Translations under genes and position numbers: made by a program
In this document: positions 50,143 through 57,464 of the stretch, in pieces
Numbering within the stretch: position 1 is the stretch's first letter
Layout of the letters: each line of letters begins with the position of its first letter
Source of the DNA: DASVWZ01 sp963715675
GTDB taxonomy: Bacteria; Acidobacteriota; Terriglobia; Terriglobales; Acidobacteriaceae
NCBI GenBank assembly: GCA_963715675.1
Contig: OY970265.1
Span: forward strand, 1 to 64,000
DNA: 64,000 nt
Direction of reading: 5' to 3'
The notes under the pieces: generated by a model
The model's database searches: none
The model's input: only the letters and a program-made list of their open reading frames with translations
Told to the model about the DNA's origin: nothing

Positions 50143-50912
50143 TCCTGCAGATAACGCTTAGTATCCTGGATCGTGGAGGGAGAGTCGGGCGCACCTGGCT
50201 TTTTGTGACCGGCGACAACCATCGCCGGGTTCAGCGCCGCTAACCGGTCCAGCGCCGCGATCCAATTCTTTCGGCTCTCGGGGGTGGTGTCGCCGACGTA
50301 CATGTGGCATTGGTTGTACACAACGTCGCCAGCGACGACCAATCCGATCGATGGAACGTGTAGAGACGTCGAATCGGGACTATCGGTGCGGCCCTGTTCG
50401 ATGATGCGCAATTCGTGGCCCTCGAGAGTGAACGTCTCGTGCTCATAGGGCTCAGGTGGAACCAACTTGGTGGGCACTTGCCCAGGAAACAACCGGCGGG
50501 CCAGCCGCTCCACTGTGGGAGTGAAAGACATCTGCATGGCGTTCACCGTCTTGGGCGTTGCTATCGCTCGAGCGCCGGGGAAACGGTCGAGCAGAATGCT
50601 CAGACCGTAGAAGTGGTCGAAATGGGCGTGCGTTATGTAGATGGTCGCCAAGTTGCGGTTGTGCAGAGCAACCCAAGCCGCGAGAGCCTCGGCCTCAGCC
50701 ACCGTCGTCATTGCGTCCACCAGCACCGCGTCGTGCTCGCCGAAGATTAAAGTCGACGTGATCGGGTCAAAGCCGAACGCTTCGCCGAAGGGCTTTGGCC
50801 GCTCGCCGACCATAGCCTTTCCCGGGGCGGTAAAAACATTCACATTGAGCCTGTTCGACGCGACAGGCGCGGTCACGCGCGTGGTCTCTTTCACTCCATT
50901 TGCGCCGTCCAT
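50022..50912 (-). CDS. MBL-fold metallohydrolase
   Basis: 296 residues, site ggaaggag. Metallo-beta-lactamase fold with the zinc motif ITHAHFDHFYG, further ligands in LVVAGDVVYNQCH and VVAGHKKPG. FGFDPITSTLIFGEHDAVLVDAMTTVAEAEALAAWV is typical of small-molecule hydrolases of this fold. Substrate unknown. A shared dyad box lies 72 bases upstream. Confidence 0.9.
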   Translation of the reverse strand: MDGANGVKETTRVTAPVASNRLNVNVFTAPGKAMVGERPKPFGEAFGFDPITSTLIFGEHDAVLVDAMTTVAEAEALAAWVALHNRNLATIYITHAHFDHFYGLSILLDRFPGARAIATPKTVNAMQMSFTPTVERLARRLFPGQVPTKLVPPEPYEHETFTLEGHELRIIEQGRTDSPDSTSLHVPSIGLVVAGDVVYNQCHMYVGDTTPESRKNWIAALDRLAALNPAMVVAGHKKPGAPDSPSTIQDTKRYLQDFDRLQKTATSEQELFDQMTELYPHWVANQSWLMFGFPQP

Positions 50913-50983
50913 TTGGTACTCCTTCCGACGTCAGCGCGAGCGACTCTTCAACGATGGATTAGGCCAGAACAAAATGGGACACG

Positions 50984-51018
50984 CAATTAGACGTTGGTAT
51001 TGCCAATACCTTAGTATC
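50984..51018 (-). promoter_or_regulatory. Shared dyad box, copy 4 (most symmetric)
   Basis: Plus strand CAATTAGACGTTGGTATTG, then CCA, then ATACCTTAGTATC. Here GGTATTG and CAATACC form a perfect 7-base dyad around one base. Towards the MBL-fold gene, 72 bases before its start. Confidence 0.68.
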
Positions 51019-51114
51019 GACCGCAGTACCTTCACGCCTGAGGCATACGGGTCTTCTCCATCCAGCTAGTCCTGAAAATCGACCAAAGCGAAGGAAACTT
51101 CCTCCCGCACACTT

Positions 51115-51149
51115 GATACGAAGGTACCCCCAATACTATGGTCCAATTG
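51115..51149 (+). promoter_or_regulatory. Shared dyad box, copy 5
   Basis: Minus strand CAATTGGACCATAGTATTG, then GGGG, then GTACCTTCGTATC. Towards the P460 gene, 89 bases before its start. Copies 4 and 5 share the 326-base gap between divergent genes. Confidence 0.64.
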
Positions 51150-51238
51150 CTTTACTCGCTCACGTCTGGTCTACTCGCGATCGTTCGAGATGCACGTTGA
51201 TCGGGCTTGGCAAACTTCTTTCTTACGGAGCACACAGC

Positions 51239-51853
51239 ATGTCTGGACTTGTGAGGAAATCTGTGGCGCAAGAGCGACAAAAGGCAGAAACACGCACTCC
51301 CGTAAAACGTATCGCCGGCGTTGCCATCGTTGCGACAGCCGTGGCAGAGCTTGCCGTCCTCGTCGCCACGACCCTTTTCGCGCAAGGCCAAAATCATGAC
51401 AAGTACTCGCTGAAATCGCCCGGCGGAATCGCGTTCTCCGACTTCCGGGGATACGAGGACTGGTCGGTGGTCTCGTCCGCCCGGACCACCGAGGTGCTCA
51501 AGGTGATCGTCGCCAATCCGGTGATGATCAAGTCATACAAAGCCGCCACTCCGGGCAATGGCCAGCTTTTTCCGGATGGTTCCATGATCGTCAAGCTCCA
51601 GTGGAAGCCGAAGAAGAATACCGAGGCCCAGTTCGATGTGGATGTGCCGGACGTCTTTACCCAGGCTTTCGTCATGGAAAAGGACAGCAAGAGGTTTCCG
51701 AAAACCGGCGGGTGGGGATACGCAGTGTTCAACTACGACACCGCATCGGACCAGTTCACGGCCGATCCCAAAAGCCTCTCAGACTGCGGAAATGCCTGCC
51801 ATACGGCCGTGAAAGCGAAGGACTACATCTTTCACCCATACCAGAAGCGTTGA
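51239..51853 (+). CDS. Cytochrome P460-family protein with CX3CH haem motif
   Basis: 204 residues from ATG 51239. Signal-anchor near residue 30 (IAGVAIVATAVAELAVLVATTLFAQ), then the P460 domain: FSDFRGYEDWSVVSSARTTEVLKVIVANPVMIKSYKA, FPDGSMIVKLQWKPKKNTEA, KTGGWGYAVFNYD. The haem site reads LSDCGNACHTAVKAKDYIFHPY, with three residues between the cysteines instead of two (compare 38537). Periplasmic electron carrier or hydroxylamine/NO-related enzyme. Confidence 0.88.
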   Translation: MSGLVRKSVAQERQKAETRTPVKRIAGVAIVATAVAELAVLVATTLFAQGQNHDKYSLKSPGGIAFSDFRGYEDWSVVSSARTTEVLKVIVANPVMIKSYKAATPGNGQLFPDGSMIVKLQWKPKKNTEAQFDVDVPDVFTQAFVMEKDSKRFPKTGGWGYAVFNYDTASDQFTADPKSLSDCGNACHTAVKAKDYIFHPYQKR

Positions 51854-52001
51854 GCCGGGCGCTCCGAAATCGAGTATCCGGAGCGCGCCGCCGCCTGACG
51901 CCATCAACCACGCAACTCCAACGTGATGAGATGTTGCCACAAACTCGATGAGCCCTAAATCACAAGCAGTGGTCTATATGTCAAAGGAGAGAACTGCCGT
52001 C

Positions 52002-52451
52002 ATGACGGAACCACAACAGGGTGTGGTTGCAGCGCATCAGCCAGGCCAAGACGCTTTCAAATCGGTCCTGTCCGAAGACATCAACTGGAAGCCTTTCGCG
52101 GCATTCCCACCTTCGGTCCGCCTGGCTGTCATCGTCGGTCAGCCCTCGGAAGCCGGCCCCTATACGATTAGGGTCCGGGTGCCTCGCGGTGTGAAGCTCA
52201 TGCCGCACCGGCATCCGGAGGATCGAGTCTATACAGTCATTTCAGGCGTTTTTTACATCGGCTTGGGCGATCAGTTCAATCCGGAGAAACTGGACGCATA
52301 TCCGCCCGCCAGCGTCATCGTTCTGCCCGGTAATACGTCTCATTTCCACTGGGCGAAATCCAGTGAGTACGTCACGCAAGTGACGGCGATTGGACCGCTC
52401 GGACTTGAATACCTCAGTGTGAAAGACGATCCAAGAAACCAGAAGTCCTAG
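52002..52451 (+). CDS. Cupin-domain protein
   Basis: 149 residues from ATG 52002, with aaggag at a rather long spacing (51978 is the alternative start). Cupin motif 1 is PRGVKLMPHRHPEDRVYTVISGVFYIGLG and motif 2 PPASVIVLPGNTSHFHWAKS, with the metal-binding His/Glu set mostly present. Single-domain cupins of this type include dioxygenases and sugar-binding proteins. 42 bases separate it from the DUF6629 gene. Confidence 0.87.
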   Translation: MTEPQQGVVAAHQPGQDAFKSVLSEDINWKPFAAFPPSVRLAVIVGQPSEAGPYTIRVRVPRGVKLMPHRHPEDRVYTVISGVFYIGLGDQFNPEKLDAYPPASVIVLPGNTSHFHWAKSSEYVTQVTAIGPLGLEYLSVKDDPRNQKS

Positions 52452-52492
52452 GAGACATCCGCACGATTTCCGCGACGGAGGACGGACCAACT

Positions 52493-53146
52493 ATGTGTTT
52501 CTCAGCCACCGCAAACTTTGTAGGCAGCGGAGTCCTAGGTACCGTCGGCGTCGTCACCTTGACCAAGGTAAAGCACCGGCGCGAACTGCTTTTCGCCGCC
52601 CTGCCCACGCTATTCGCCGTTCATCAGTTTATGGAGGGATTCGTCTGGCTGGGATTGGATGGGATTCTTTCGCCTGCCGTGGCGCACGACATGGGCGCGG
52701 CGTTCATGCTCTATGCGCAAGGACTCCTCCCCTTTTTGCTACCGCTCAGCGTGTTTCTGTTCGAGCCGAATGCGAAGAGCCGCAGCAGGATGTTGCCGTT
52801 CCTCGTACTGGGTGGAGCAACCACGCTATATATTTTGTGGGCGCTGACGGCATTCCCATTGCAGCTGTATGTCAGAGGAAATAGTATCGTCTACATCAAT
52901 CAAGCGACCAATAATACTGGGGTTGCGGTCCTCTACGTGATTGCAACGTGCGGTTCGCTGTTTTTTTCGAAGATCAAAATGATGGTAATCTTCGGCGTGG
53001 CAAACCTGGCGATACTCCTGGTTGTGATGGAGGTCAAGCGATACGCGTTCACCTCGTTATGGTGTGCGTACGCGGCGGTGGCAAGTGTGATCATCCTCGC
53101 CTACTTCTGGAGAAGCCACAGAGAGCGGCCGTTCCTGTACGCCTAG
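52493..53146 (+). CDS. DUF6629-family membrane protein
   Basis: 217 residues with about seven helices. The start MCFSATANFVGSGVLGTVGVVTL and FAALPTLFAVHQFMEGFVWLGL are hallmarks of DUF6629. No function is known. It lies between the cupin and the peroxidase-encapsulin genes on the same strand. Confidence 0.85.
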   Translation: MCFSATANFVGSGVLGTVGVVTLTKVKHRRELLFAALPTLFAVHQFMEGFVWLGLDGILSPAVAHDMGAAFMLYAQGLLPFLLPLSVFLFEPNAKSRSRMLPFLVLGGATTLYILWALTAFPLQLYVRGNSIVYINQATNNTGVAVLYVIATCGSLFFSKIKMMVIFGVANLAILLVVMEVKRYAFTSLWCAYAAVASVIILAYFWRSHRERPFLYA

Positions 53147-53166
53147 GAAGGTTATCAAGGAGCGAA

Positions 53167-53217
53167 ATGGGCGATTCATCGTCGCCGTGCAGCACCAGAT
53201 GGAGATCGATCCGATGA
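53167..53217 (+). other. Possible 16-codon leader frame before the DyP gene
   Basis: ATG 53167 has a better ribosome site (AAGGAGCGAA) than the DyP start. The frame (MGDSSSPCSTRWRSIR) ends in TGA at 53215, overlapping the DyP ATG as ATGA. It could feed ribosomes into the peroxidase gene; whether it is translated is unknown. Confidence 0.3.
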
Positions 53218-54308
53218 ACACACCGGAAGCGGCAGGTAGATTGCCTGTCCTCGCGCAAGCAGTAGCCGCGCCCCTTACTCGCGCCGCGATCTTCCTGGTT
53301 GCGACGCTCAATCCGGGCTCTGAGAATCGCGCCACCCTGCGCTCGTTCTGCGGAGACCTCGCCGCGCTGGTGCGAGCCGTGGAATTTCGCGATCTGGAAG
53401 GGAGTCTTTCCTGTGTCGTAGGGTTTGGCTCAGACGCATGGGATCGACTCTTCGGGCAGCCGCGGCCGGCAGAGCTGCATCCCTTCCGGGAAATTCGTTC
53501 CGGAGGGAGGCATGCAGTCTCCACGGCTGGCGACCTGCTGTTCCACATCCGCTCCAAGCGCATGGATTTGTGTTTCGAGCTGGCCGCTCAGCTGATGGCG
53601 CGTCTGGGAAACGCCGTTTCGCCGGTAGATGAAGTTCAAGGTTTCCGTTACTTCGATGATCGCGACCTGATCGGCTTCGTCGATGGGACAGAGAATCCCA
53701 GGGGCGTGGCCGCGACCGATGCCGTCCTCATCCGCGACGAAGATGCGGAGTTTGCTGCGGGCAGTTACGTTATCGTTCAGAAATATCTCCACGATCTTGG
53801 CGCATGGAATGCGCTCTCCACCGAAGCACAGGAACGCATCATCGGCCGCACCAAGCTCTCCGACATCGAATTGGACGATTCGGTCAAGCCAACCTCAGCA
53901 CACAACGCACTCACGACCATTGTCGAGAATGGGAAAGAGATCAAGATCCTGCGCGACAACATGCCCTTCGGTCGGCCCGCACATGGTGAATTCGGCACTT
54001 ACTTCATCGGCTACAGCCGCTCGCCCCGCACCATTGAGCAGATGCTCGAGAACATGTTCGTCGGTCGGCCACCCGGCAACTACGACCGGCTGCTCGACTT
54101 CAGTCGCGCCGTCACTGGAAATCTGTTTTTCGTGCCATCGGCGACATTCCTGGAGAATGTCACTGAAGATCAAGCTACCGATGACAAGGCGGCGGCCGCG
54201 GAATCCTCCGCCGCACCCGCAGTGGTTGAACCCGCTTCATCCATCCCACCGGTGCGCGACGGTTCGCTCCGCATCGGTTCTCTCAAAGGAGACAAAAGAT
54301 ATGAATAA
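53214..54308 (+). CDS. Dye-decolourising peroxidase with encapsulin-targeting tail
   Basis: 364 residues from ATG 53214 (GGAG upstream). Haem peroxidase of the DyP family: GFVDGTENPRGVAATDAVL contains the GXXDG motif with catalytic Asp, VQKYLHDLGAWNALS, and FGRPAHGEFGTYFIGYSR near the proximal side. After the domain an Ala/Pro-rich linker (about 315-348) leads to DGSLRIGSLKG (349-359), the known cargo-loading peptide for family 1 encapsulins. The stop overlaps the encapsulin ATG by eight bases. The enzyme is expected to work inside the protein shell, removing peroxides. Confidence 0.94.
   Translation: MNTPEAAGRLPVLAQAVAAPLTRAAIFLVATLNPGSENRATLRSFCGDLAALVRAVEFRDLEGSLSCVVGFGSDAWDRLFGQPRPAELHPFREIRSGGRHAVSTAGDLLFHIRSKRMDLCFELAAQLMARLGNAVSPVDEVQGFRYFDDRDLIGFVDGTENPRGVAATDAVLIRDEDAEFAAGSYVIVQKYLHDLGAWNALSTEAQERIIGRTKLSDIELDDSVKPTSAHNALTTIVENGKEIKILRDNMPFGRPAHGEFGTYFIGYSRSPRTIEQMLENMFVGRPPGNYDRLLDFSRAVTGNLFFVPSATFLENVTEDQATDDKAAAAESSAAPAVVEPASSIPPVRDGSLRIGSLKGDKRYE
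54258..54290 (+). other. Encapsulin cargo-loading peptide coding segment
   Basis: Encodes DGSLRIGSLKG near the C-terminus of the DyP, matching the DGSLGIGSLKG-type peptide that binds the inner shell wall. Its five extra residues (DKRYE) overlap the start of the shell gene. Confidence 0.9.
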
Positions 54309-55116
54309 TCTCCACCGCGAGCTCGCCCCGATTTCCGATTCCGCATGGGCTCAGATCGAAGAGGAAACATCGCGGACGCTCAAGCGCTACCTTGCCGGAC
54401 GACGTGTCGTCGACGTAAAGGGTCCAGCCGGCCTCGCCCTCTCAGCGGTCGGCACCGGCCACCTGAGGACCATGGCCGCCCCAGCAAAAGGCATGGTCGC
54501 GAGCCAGCACGAGGTGAAGGCGTTGGTCGAACTGCGTGTTCCATTCGAACTGGATCGAAAGAGTATCGACGACGTCGAACGAGGCGCCAACGACTCCGAC
54601 TGGCAACCCGCCAAGGACGCCGCTCGACAGATCGCGTTTGCCGAGGACGCCGCCTTCGAGGGCTATGCCGCTGCCGGCATTGGAGGTATCCGCCAAGGAA
54701 CCACCAACCCGATCATGACTCTCCCCGCCGATGTTCTTGAATATCCGGATGCGATTGCTCAGAGTTTAAGCCGGTTGCGTCTCGTCGGCGTCAACGGCCC
54801 CTATGCCGTGTTGCTCGGCGCCGATGCCTACACAGCACTCGCCGAAACCAGTGACCACGGATACCCGGTGTTGGAGCACGTCAAAAGGCTGGTCAACGAT
54901 CAAATCATTTGGGCGCCCGCTATTGCTGGCGCTTTCGTGCTCACCACTCGTGGCGGCGATTTCGATCTGCACATCGGCCAGGACGTCTCCATCGGCTACC
55001 TCAGCAACAACGATGCCGCGGTCCGTCTGTACCTGCAGGAGACTTTCACTTTCCTCCTGCTCACCACTGAGGCCGCCGTCGCACTGGTTCCTCCCGCTAA
55101 GGCGAAGAAGACCTGA
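54301..55116 (+). CDS. Encapsulin nanocompartment shell protein (family 1)
   Basis: 271 residues, HK97-fold shell protein formerly called linocin M18/CFP29. Recognisable parts: MNNLHRELAPISDSAWAQIEEETSRTLKRYLAGRRVVDVKGP, ELRVPFELDRKSIDDVERGANDSDWQPAKDAARQIAFAEDAAFEGYAAAGIGGI and VFVLTTRGGDFDLHIGQDVSIGYLSNNDAAVRLYLQETFTFLLLTTEAAV. Sixty copies usually build a shell of about 24 nm. Co-translated with its DyP cargo. Confidence 0.95.
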   Translation: MNNLHRELAPISDSAWAQIEEETSRTLKRYLAGRRVVDVKGPAGLALSAVGTGHLRTMAAPAKGMVASQHEVKALVELRVPFELDRKSIDDVERGANDSDWQPAKDAARQIAFAEDAAFEGYAAAGIGGIRQGTTNPIMTLPADVLEYPDAIAQSLSRLRLVGVNGPYAVLLGADAYTALAETSDHGYPVLEHVKRLVNDQIIWAPAIAGAFVLTTRGGDFDLHIGQDVSIGYLSNNDAAVRLYLQETFTFLLLTTEAAVALVPPAKAKKT

Positions 55117-55192
55117 TGAGCGATGGGGACCGTCCGATTCGGCGAAGTCCACATTTCTAGCTTCGCGCCACACTTTCATGAAAGAGGAAAAT

Positions 55193-55399
55193 ATGGATCA
55201 CAATGAGGAAGTCCGGAAATTCGAACATTTGATGCTCAGAGAAGCGGAGCACGCCCACGAGACGGCAACCGAACTTGAAGCTCTGGTTTCGCTCCTGCCC
55301 AGTGAGAAATCTCGACAGCTCGCACATCTCCAGGTGAAGGCCAGTTACAGACAAGCCAAGGACTTTCGCGAGCTAGCGCAGAGGGTCAAAGAAAGCTGA
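55193..55399 (+). CDS. Small helical protein after the encapsulin gene
   Basis: 68 residues from ATG 55193 (agaggaa). Charged helical hairpin (MDHNEEVRKFEHLMLREAEHAHETATELEALV, then SRQLAHLQVKASYRQAKDFRELAQRVKES). Its gene lies 76 bases after the shell gene and may share its transcript. It carries no loading peptide, so it is not obviously cargo. Family not recognised. Confidence 0.62.
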   Translation: MDHNEEVRKFEHLMLREAEHAHETATELEALVSLLPSEKSRQLAHLQVKASYRQAKDFRELAQRVKES

Positions 55400-55655
55400 G
55401 CCACGATTTCCTTTGCTGTCCCATGTCCACTCGAGGGTTTGTCGGGCTCGGAGACTCGTCTCAATCGGCCTGGTCCCCCAAGAGCGACGCCTCATAACAT
55501 TTGGTCCCATGGTCAGTGACAACGGCCAAGCGAAAGGCGCAAGGGAAAGTGGTCACGATGCTGCGGGACACAGGGAAGAAGACGAGCTGGAAGTTATTGT
55601 GTTCCCGCTGCGTCTCCGGCGAAAAACGGGGTTTTCGCTAACTGCTTTGGATTGT

Positions 55656-55733
55656 TGGCGTCCCCGACGGGATTTGAACCCGTGTTACCGCCGTGAAAGG
55701 GCGATGTCCTAGGCCAGGCTAGACGACGGGGAC
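55656..55733 (-). tRNA. tRNA-Glu (TTC)
   Basis: Acceptor GTCCCCG/CGGGGAC, D-arm with TCTAGCCTGG, anticodon stem CGCC/GGCG around loop CTTTCAC (anticodon TTC), T-arm GGGTTCAAATCCC, and an encoded CCA. Confidence 0.93.
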
Positions 55734-55947
55734 CACTCCGAGGCAGGCGCGTCTGCGGCGCAACCAAGTCGATACTATCAGCGGGCTTCCGGCAGTGTCA
55801 AAAACTCCAGGAGCAATCATCGGGCTAAAGCCAGCGCTAGCGAGTTCGAACGATGGACCGTCGCACTTTGAAGAGCCCGGATTGCTGTTTCGCAGCCGTG
55901 CAAAGCACTGAATGGCGGCCCTGAAGGCAACCGTCGGTGAACAACCC

Positions 55948-57144
55948 TTACACCGGCACTGCCGTCTTTCGCTTGGGATTGAAAAACGGCATCGGGACGA
56001 TTTTGGCCGTCACTTTCTGCCGTACCGCTTCGATGGTGATCTCCATCTGCAGGCGGGTGCCGAGCCTGGAATGATCCGTGTCAACGCTGCCCAGCGCAAT
56101 CATCTTTTTGAGCACAGGCGACCATGTGCTGGTCGTCGCTTTGCCCACCTGCTTTTCTCCGCAATAGACCGGAACGGCTACCCGGGACGCCTGGCTCGGT
56201 GCGGCGGGCGTCAGTCCAAACCTCTCATACCGCTGTTCTACTTCGGTCCAATCGATCTCCAGCCCGACAAACTGTCGCGTTACGCCGTTGTTGTGATCGC
56301 GTTCGAGTGCGGATTTGCCGATGAAATTCTCCTTCTGCAGATGCACCATCTTGCCGAAGCCGAGCTCGTACGGCGAGAATTTCTGCGATGGAATCAGAGC
56401 CTTTTTCGAACTGGTGTAGTCGACTTCAATCAGCAGCAGCCCAGCCTCTACACGCGCCACATCAAGCGCCAGCATGCCCGCCGCGTGAATGTCGAACTGC
56501 TTGCCCTTCTCCATGAGCGCGTCCCAGACTTTGACGGCATCGTTCCACGGAGCCCAGATTTCGTAACCGAGATCGCCCGTATACCCGGTGCGCGAAATAT
56601 CTACCGAAACGCCGGCGATCTTTCCGCTGGTCATCCGGAAATATTTCAGGTTGGCGACCTCCGCTTCGGCCACGGACTTCAGCAGCTTCCCTGAGGTCGG
56701 CCCTTGTAGCGCGAGTGCGGCCACCTTTTCGGAGATGTCTTCGACCTGGACATTCAGGTTGCTGCCGATCTGCGAAAACCAGCGCAGGCTGGGATCGGCT
56801 GCGGTCCAGCGATACTTGTTTTCCTCAAGGCGAGTGAGGGTGCCGTCGTCGACAACCTTGCCGGCTTCATCGCACCAGCAGCAATAGATCACCTGTCCGA
56901 CGGCGACTTTGTTGATGTCCCGGGTGATCACGCGGTTGACCAGTTTGGTCGCGTCCTTGCCGCCGACCAGATATTTGTACAGCGGAGAGATGTCGATCAG
57001 CGCGCAGGCGTTGCGGATGGCGTTGTACTCGTGCTCGTGATGCACTTCGTACACGCTGACCGTGTAGTATCCCGACCACTCGCGGTAATTCAGACTGTGG
57101 CAAAGCGGAAATGTTCTCTCGTGAAACGCGGTTCCGACTGGCAC
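55948..57144 (-). CDS. GcvT-family aminomethyltransferase-like protein
   Basis: 398 residues. Folate-binding GcvT fold: ACALIDISPLYKYLVGGKDATKLVNRVITRDINKVAVGQVIYCCWCDEAGKVVDDGTLTRL, ISRTGYTGDLGYEIWAPWNDAVKVWDALMEKG, and MLALDVARVEAGLLLIEVDYTSSKKALIPSQKFSPYELGF. True GcvT works with P, H and L proteins; none is adjacent, and the only H-like protein in the window (9942) lacks its lipoyl lysine. It may instead be a dimethylglycine/sarcosine-type demethylase partner of the FAD proteins that diverge from it. Confidence 0.86.
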   Translation of the reverse strand: MPVGTAFHERTFPLCHSLNYREWSGYYTVSVYEVHHEHEYNAIRNACALIDISPLYKYLVGGKDATKLVNRVITRDINKVAVGQVIYCCWCDEAGKVVDDGTLTRLEENKYRWTAADPSLRWFSQIGSNLNVQVEDISEKVAALALQGPTSGKLLKSVAEAEVANLKYFRMTSGKIAGVSVDISRTGYTGDLGYEIWAPWNDAVKVWDALMEKGKQFDIHAAGMLALDVARVEAGLLLIEVDYTSSKKALIPSQKFSPYELGFGKMVHLQKENFIGKSALERDHNNGVTRQFVGLEIDWTEVEQRYERFGLTPAAPSQASRVAVPVYCGEKQVGKATTSTWSPVLKKMIALGSVDTDHSRLGTRLQMEITIEAVRQKVTAKIVPMPFFNPKRKTAVPV

Positions 57145-57464
57145 TGGAGTACCCTCGCTGAAGGTTCGCAGGCTGGATTATATTGAGGCGAACCGTGGCG
57201 GGGCAAATTAGGTCGGTTCACGGTAGGGCACCCGGTCTCTTTGGTGAAATCGGGCGCTCGTCGGCGCACAATGTGCATTTACAGACAAACTCACAACCGC
57301 TCGGATAGAATGGGTGCCCGAGTTATTTATTTATGCGCGGCGTTCTCATAGCGTGGTGTGTTCTACCCAGCGGACTCTGACCCATTCAGCCCATGCTCCG
57401 TTCGTCCTGTCCTGCACTTTCCTGAGCTGAAGGCTGAAAGCTAAGCGCTAGGAGCAAATTGCCA
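57145..57464. other. Divergent promoter region
   Basis: 320 bases between the GcvT-like gene (minus) and the first FAD oxidoreductase gene (plus). No gene seen; both promoters should be here. The plus gene has only a weak ribosome site (taggagcaaattgcc). Confidence 0.45.
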
